A stretch of 6,875 nucleotides of DNA, taken from NCBI GenBank assembly GCA_934216185.1, contig CAKQBM010000095.1:1-6875 (forward strand), in the 5' to 3' direction. A program made the position numbers and the translations under genes. Shown piece by piece: positions 6,075 to 6,875 of the stretch (the stretch's first letter is position 1; each line of letters begins with the position of its first letter). The notes under the pieces were generated by a model. That model made no database searches and had not been told where the DNA came from. It worked only from the letters and a program-made list of their open reading frames with translations. This stretch comes from an uncultured Streptococcus sp. GTDB lineage: Bacteria > Bacillota > Bacilli > Lactobacillales > Streptococcaceae.

Positions 6075-6759
6075 CGTATCCATACTCTCCTTTTGATTCG
6101 TCACGAACGACACGGCCATTTTCAATGGCAATGACACGGTGGCGCAAGGTATTTACAATCTGGCTATTATGAGTCGCCATTAAAATAGTTGTCCCTTGTA
6201 GGTTAATCCGTTCCAAGAGATTCATAATTTCCCATGAATTATCCGGGTCCAGGTTTCCTGTTGGTTCATCGGCTATCAATACTTTGGGATTATTTACAAT
6301 GGCACGTGCAATCGCAATCCGCTGTTGCTCTCCACCTGAGAGCTCATTTGGGAAAGAACGAACCTTGTGCTTCAACCCAACCAAGTCTAAAACTTCCATC
6401 ACACGTTTTTTGATATTACGGCGATTTTCCCCGATTACTTCCATAGCGTAAGCAATATTTTCATAGACCGTTTTCTTTGGCAACAATTTATAATCCTGGA
6501 AGACAACCCCAACACTACGACGTAGAAGCGGGACGTCTTTCTTTTTGATCTTAACCAGATTAAAACCAGCAACTGATAGGCTTCCTTTATCGATTTTTAC
6601 TTCACGATATAGAGAACGAATGAAGGTTGACTTCCCTGCTCCTGAAGGTCCTACAATGTAAGCAAATTCTCCCGGTTGAACACTGACCGAAACACCGCGT
6701 AGAGCAGTCGTTCCGTTGTCGTATTTTTTGACGACATTTCTCATTTCAATGATTGACAT
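6067..6759 (-). CDS. ftsE: Cell division ATP-binding protein FtsE
   Basis: A 230-residue cytoplasmic ABC ATPase that pairs with FtsX. It energises regulation of septal peptidoglycan hydrolysis and does not transport a solute. The sequence shows Walker A (GPSGAGKST, 37-45), a Q-loop at Gln88 in VVFQDYKLLP, the signature LSGGEQQ (140-146), Walker B (VLIADEP, 160-166), the D-loop (GNLDP) and switch His197 (ATHNS). The length and the opening SIIEMRNVVKKYDNG match pneumococcal FtsE. The ATG has AAGGAAG 4 nt upstream and lies 17 nt after the prfB stop. Its last 8 nt overlap the ftsX start, consistent with coupled translation and equal stoichiometry. No promoter is seen in the short gap, so transcription comes from prfB or further upstream. 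Nothing is broken or unusual. Confidence 0.97.
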   Translation of the reverse strand: MSIIEMRNVVKKYDNGTTALRGVSVSVQPGEFAYIVGPSGAGKSTFIRSLYREVKIDKGSLSVAGFNLVKIKKKDVPLLRRSVGVVFQDYKLLPKKTVYENIAYAMEVIGENRRNIKKRVMEVLDLVGLKHKVRSFPNELSGGEQQRIAIARAIVNNPKVLIADEPTGNLDPDNSWEIMNLLERINLQGTTILMATHNSQIVNTLRHRVIAIENGRVVRDESKGEYGYDD

Positions 6760-6776
6760 GTGACTTCCTTTCTATC

Positions 6777-6875
6777 TTAGCTAATTCGCCACTTGAGATA
6801 GGCATCGATAAAACCATCTAGGTCCCCATCCATAACCTTATCTACCTGAGCAACTTCAAAGCTAGTTCGATGATC
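6777..6875 (-). CDS. prfB: Peptide chain release factor 2, C-terminal 32 residues (partial)
   Basis: The minus-strand frame entering at the right edge reads [20 protein letters not shown] and continues [12 protein letters not shown] to a TAA at 6779-6777. This is the usual end of streptococcal RF2, which releases peptides at UGA and UAA stop codons. The GGQ motif and any programmed frameshift near codon 25 lie outside the window and cannot be assessed. The gene sits directly upstream of ftsE, as in pneumococcal genomes, and probably shares its transcript with ftsEX. Confidence 0.93.
   Translation of the reverse strand, partial: DHRTSFEVAQVDKVMDGDLDGFIDAYLKWRIS

Noticed and set aside
6075..6137. 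Extended 329-residue FtsX start at 6137
   Set aside because: The extra 21 residues lie inside ftsE, have no ribosome binding site and do not resemble the FtsX N-terminus, which begins MISRFF in pneumococcus.

Overview
The window reads as a chromosomal segment of a Mitis-group Streptococcus (S. pneumoniae, S. mitis or a close relative). The evidence is an AT-rich base composition, FtsE and FtsX sequences of the pneumococcal type, and a BOX element whose boxA end matches the well-known BOX typing-primer sequence. Every real gene lies on the minus strand, so transcription runs from the right edge to the left edge. I found no insertion sequence, phage, CRISPR or tRNA/rRNA gene.

Right part (about 5100-6875): the last 32 codons of prfB (release factor 2), then ftsE and ftsX. 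They are packed as one operon (17-nt gap, then an 8-nt stop/start overlap) that ends at an intrinsic terminator. FtsEX is the division ABC-type complex that, in pneumococcus, controls the peptidoglycan hydrolase PcsB.

Middle part (about 1720-5060): a strong extended -10 promoter is followed at once by a perfect 25-bp LacI-family-type palindrome (candidate CcpA/MalR operator). Next come a glucose-family PTS permease with domains in the order IIC-IIB-IIA (ptsG; malT in some streptococci) and an endonuclease/exonuclease/phosphatase-fold (EEP) gene. That pairing resembles malT-mapP of Enterococcus faecalis, so the EEP protein is a good candidate for the phosphatase of maltose 6'-phosphate made by the neighbouring permease. 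A terminator hairpin directly abuts the EEP ribosome binding site, which suggests reduced readthrough expression. A BOX element forms the 3' end of this unit, before a second terminator.

Left part (1-1720): a DEAD-box RNA helicase of the CshB type with its own extended -10 promoter and terminator. Beyond it a third extended -10 promoter fires leftward into an untranslated, highly structured leader that leaves the window. The 5' end of that leader resembles the S_MK (SAM-III) riboswitch that precedes metK in Lactobacillales, with a long extra domain inserted. This is the most interesting non-coding signal in the window. The aptamer can only be confirmed with the flanking sequence to the left.
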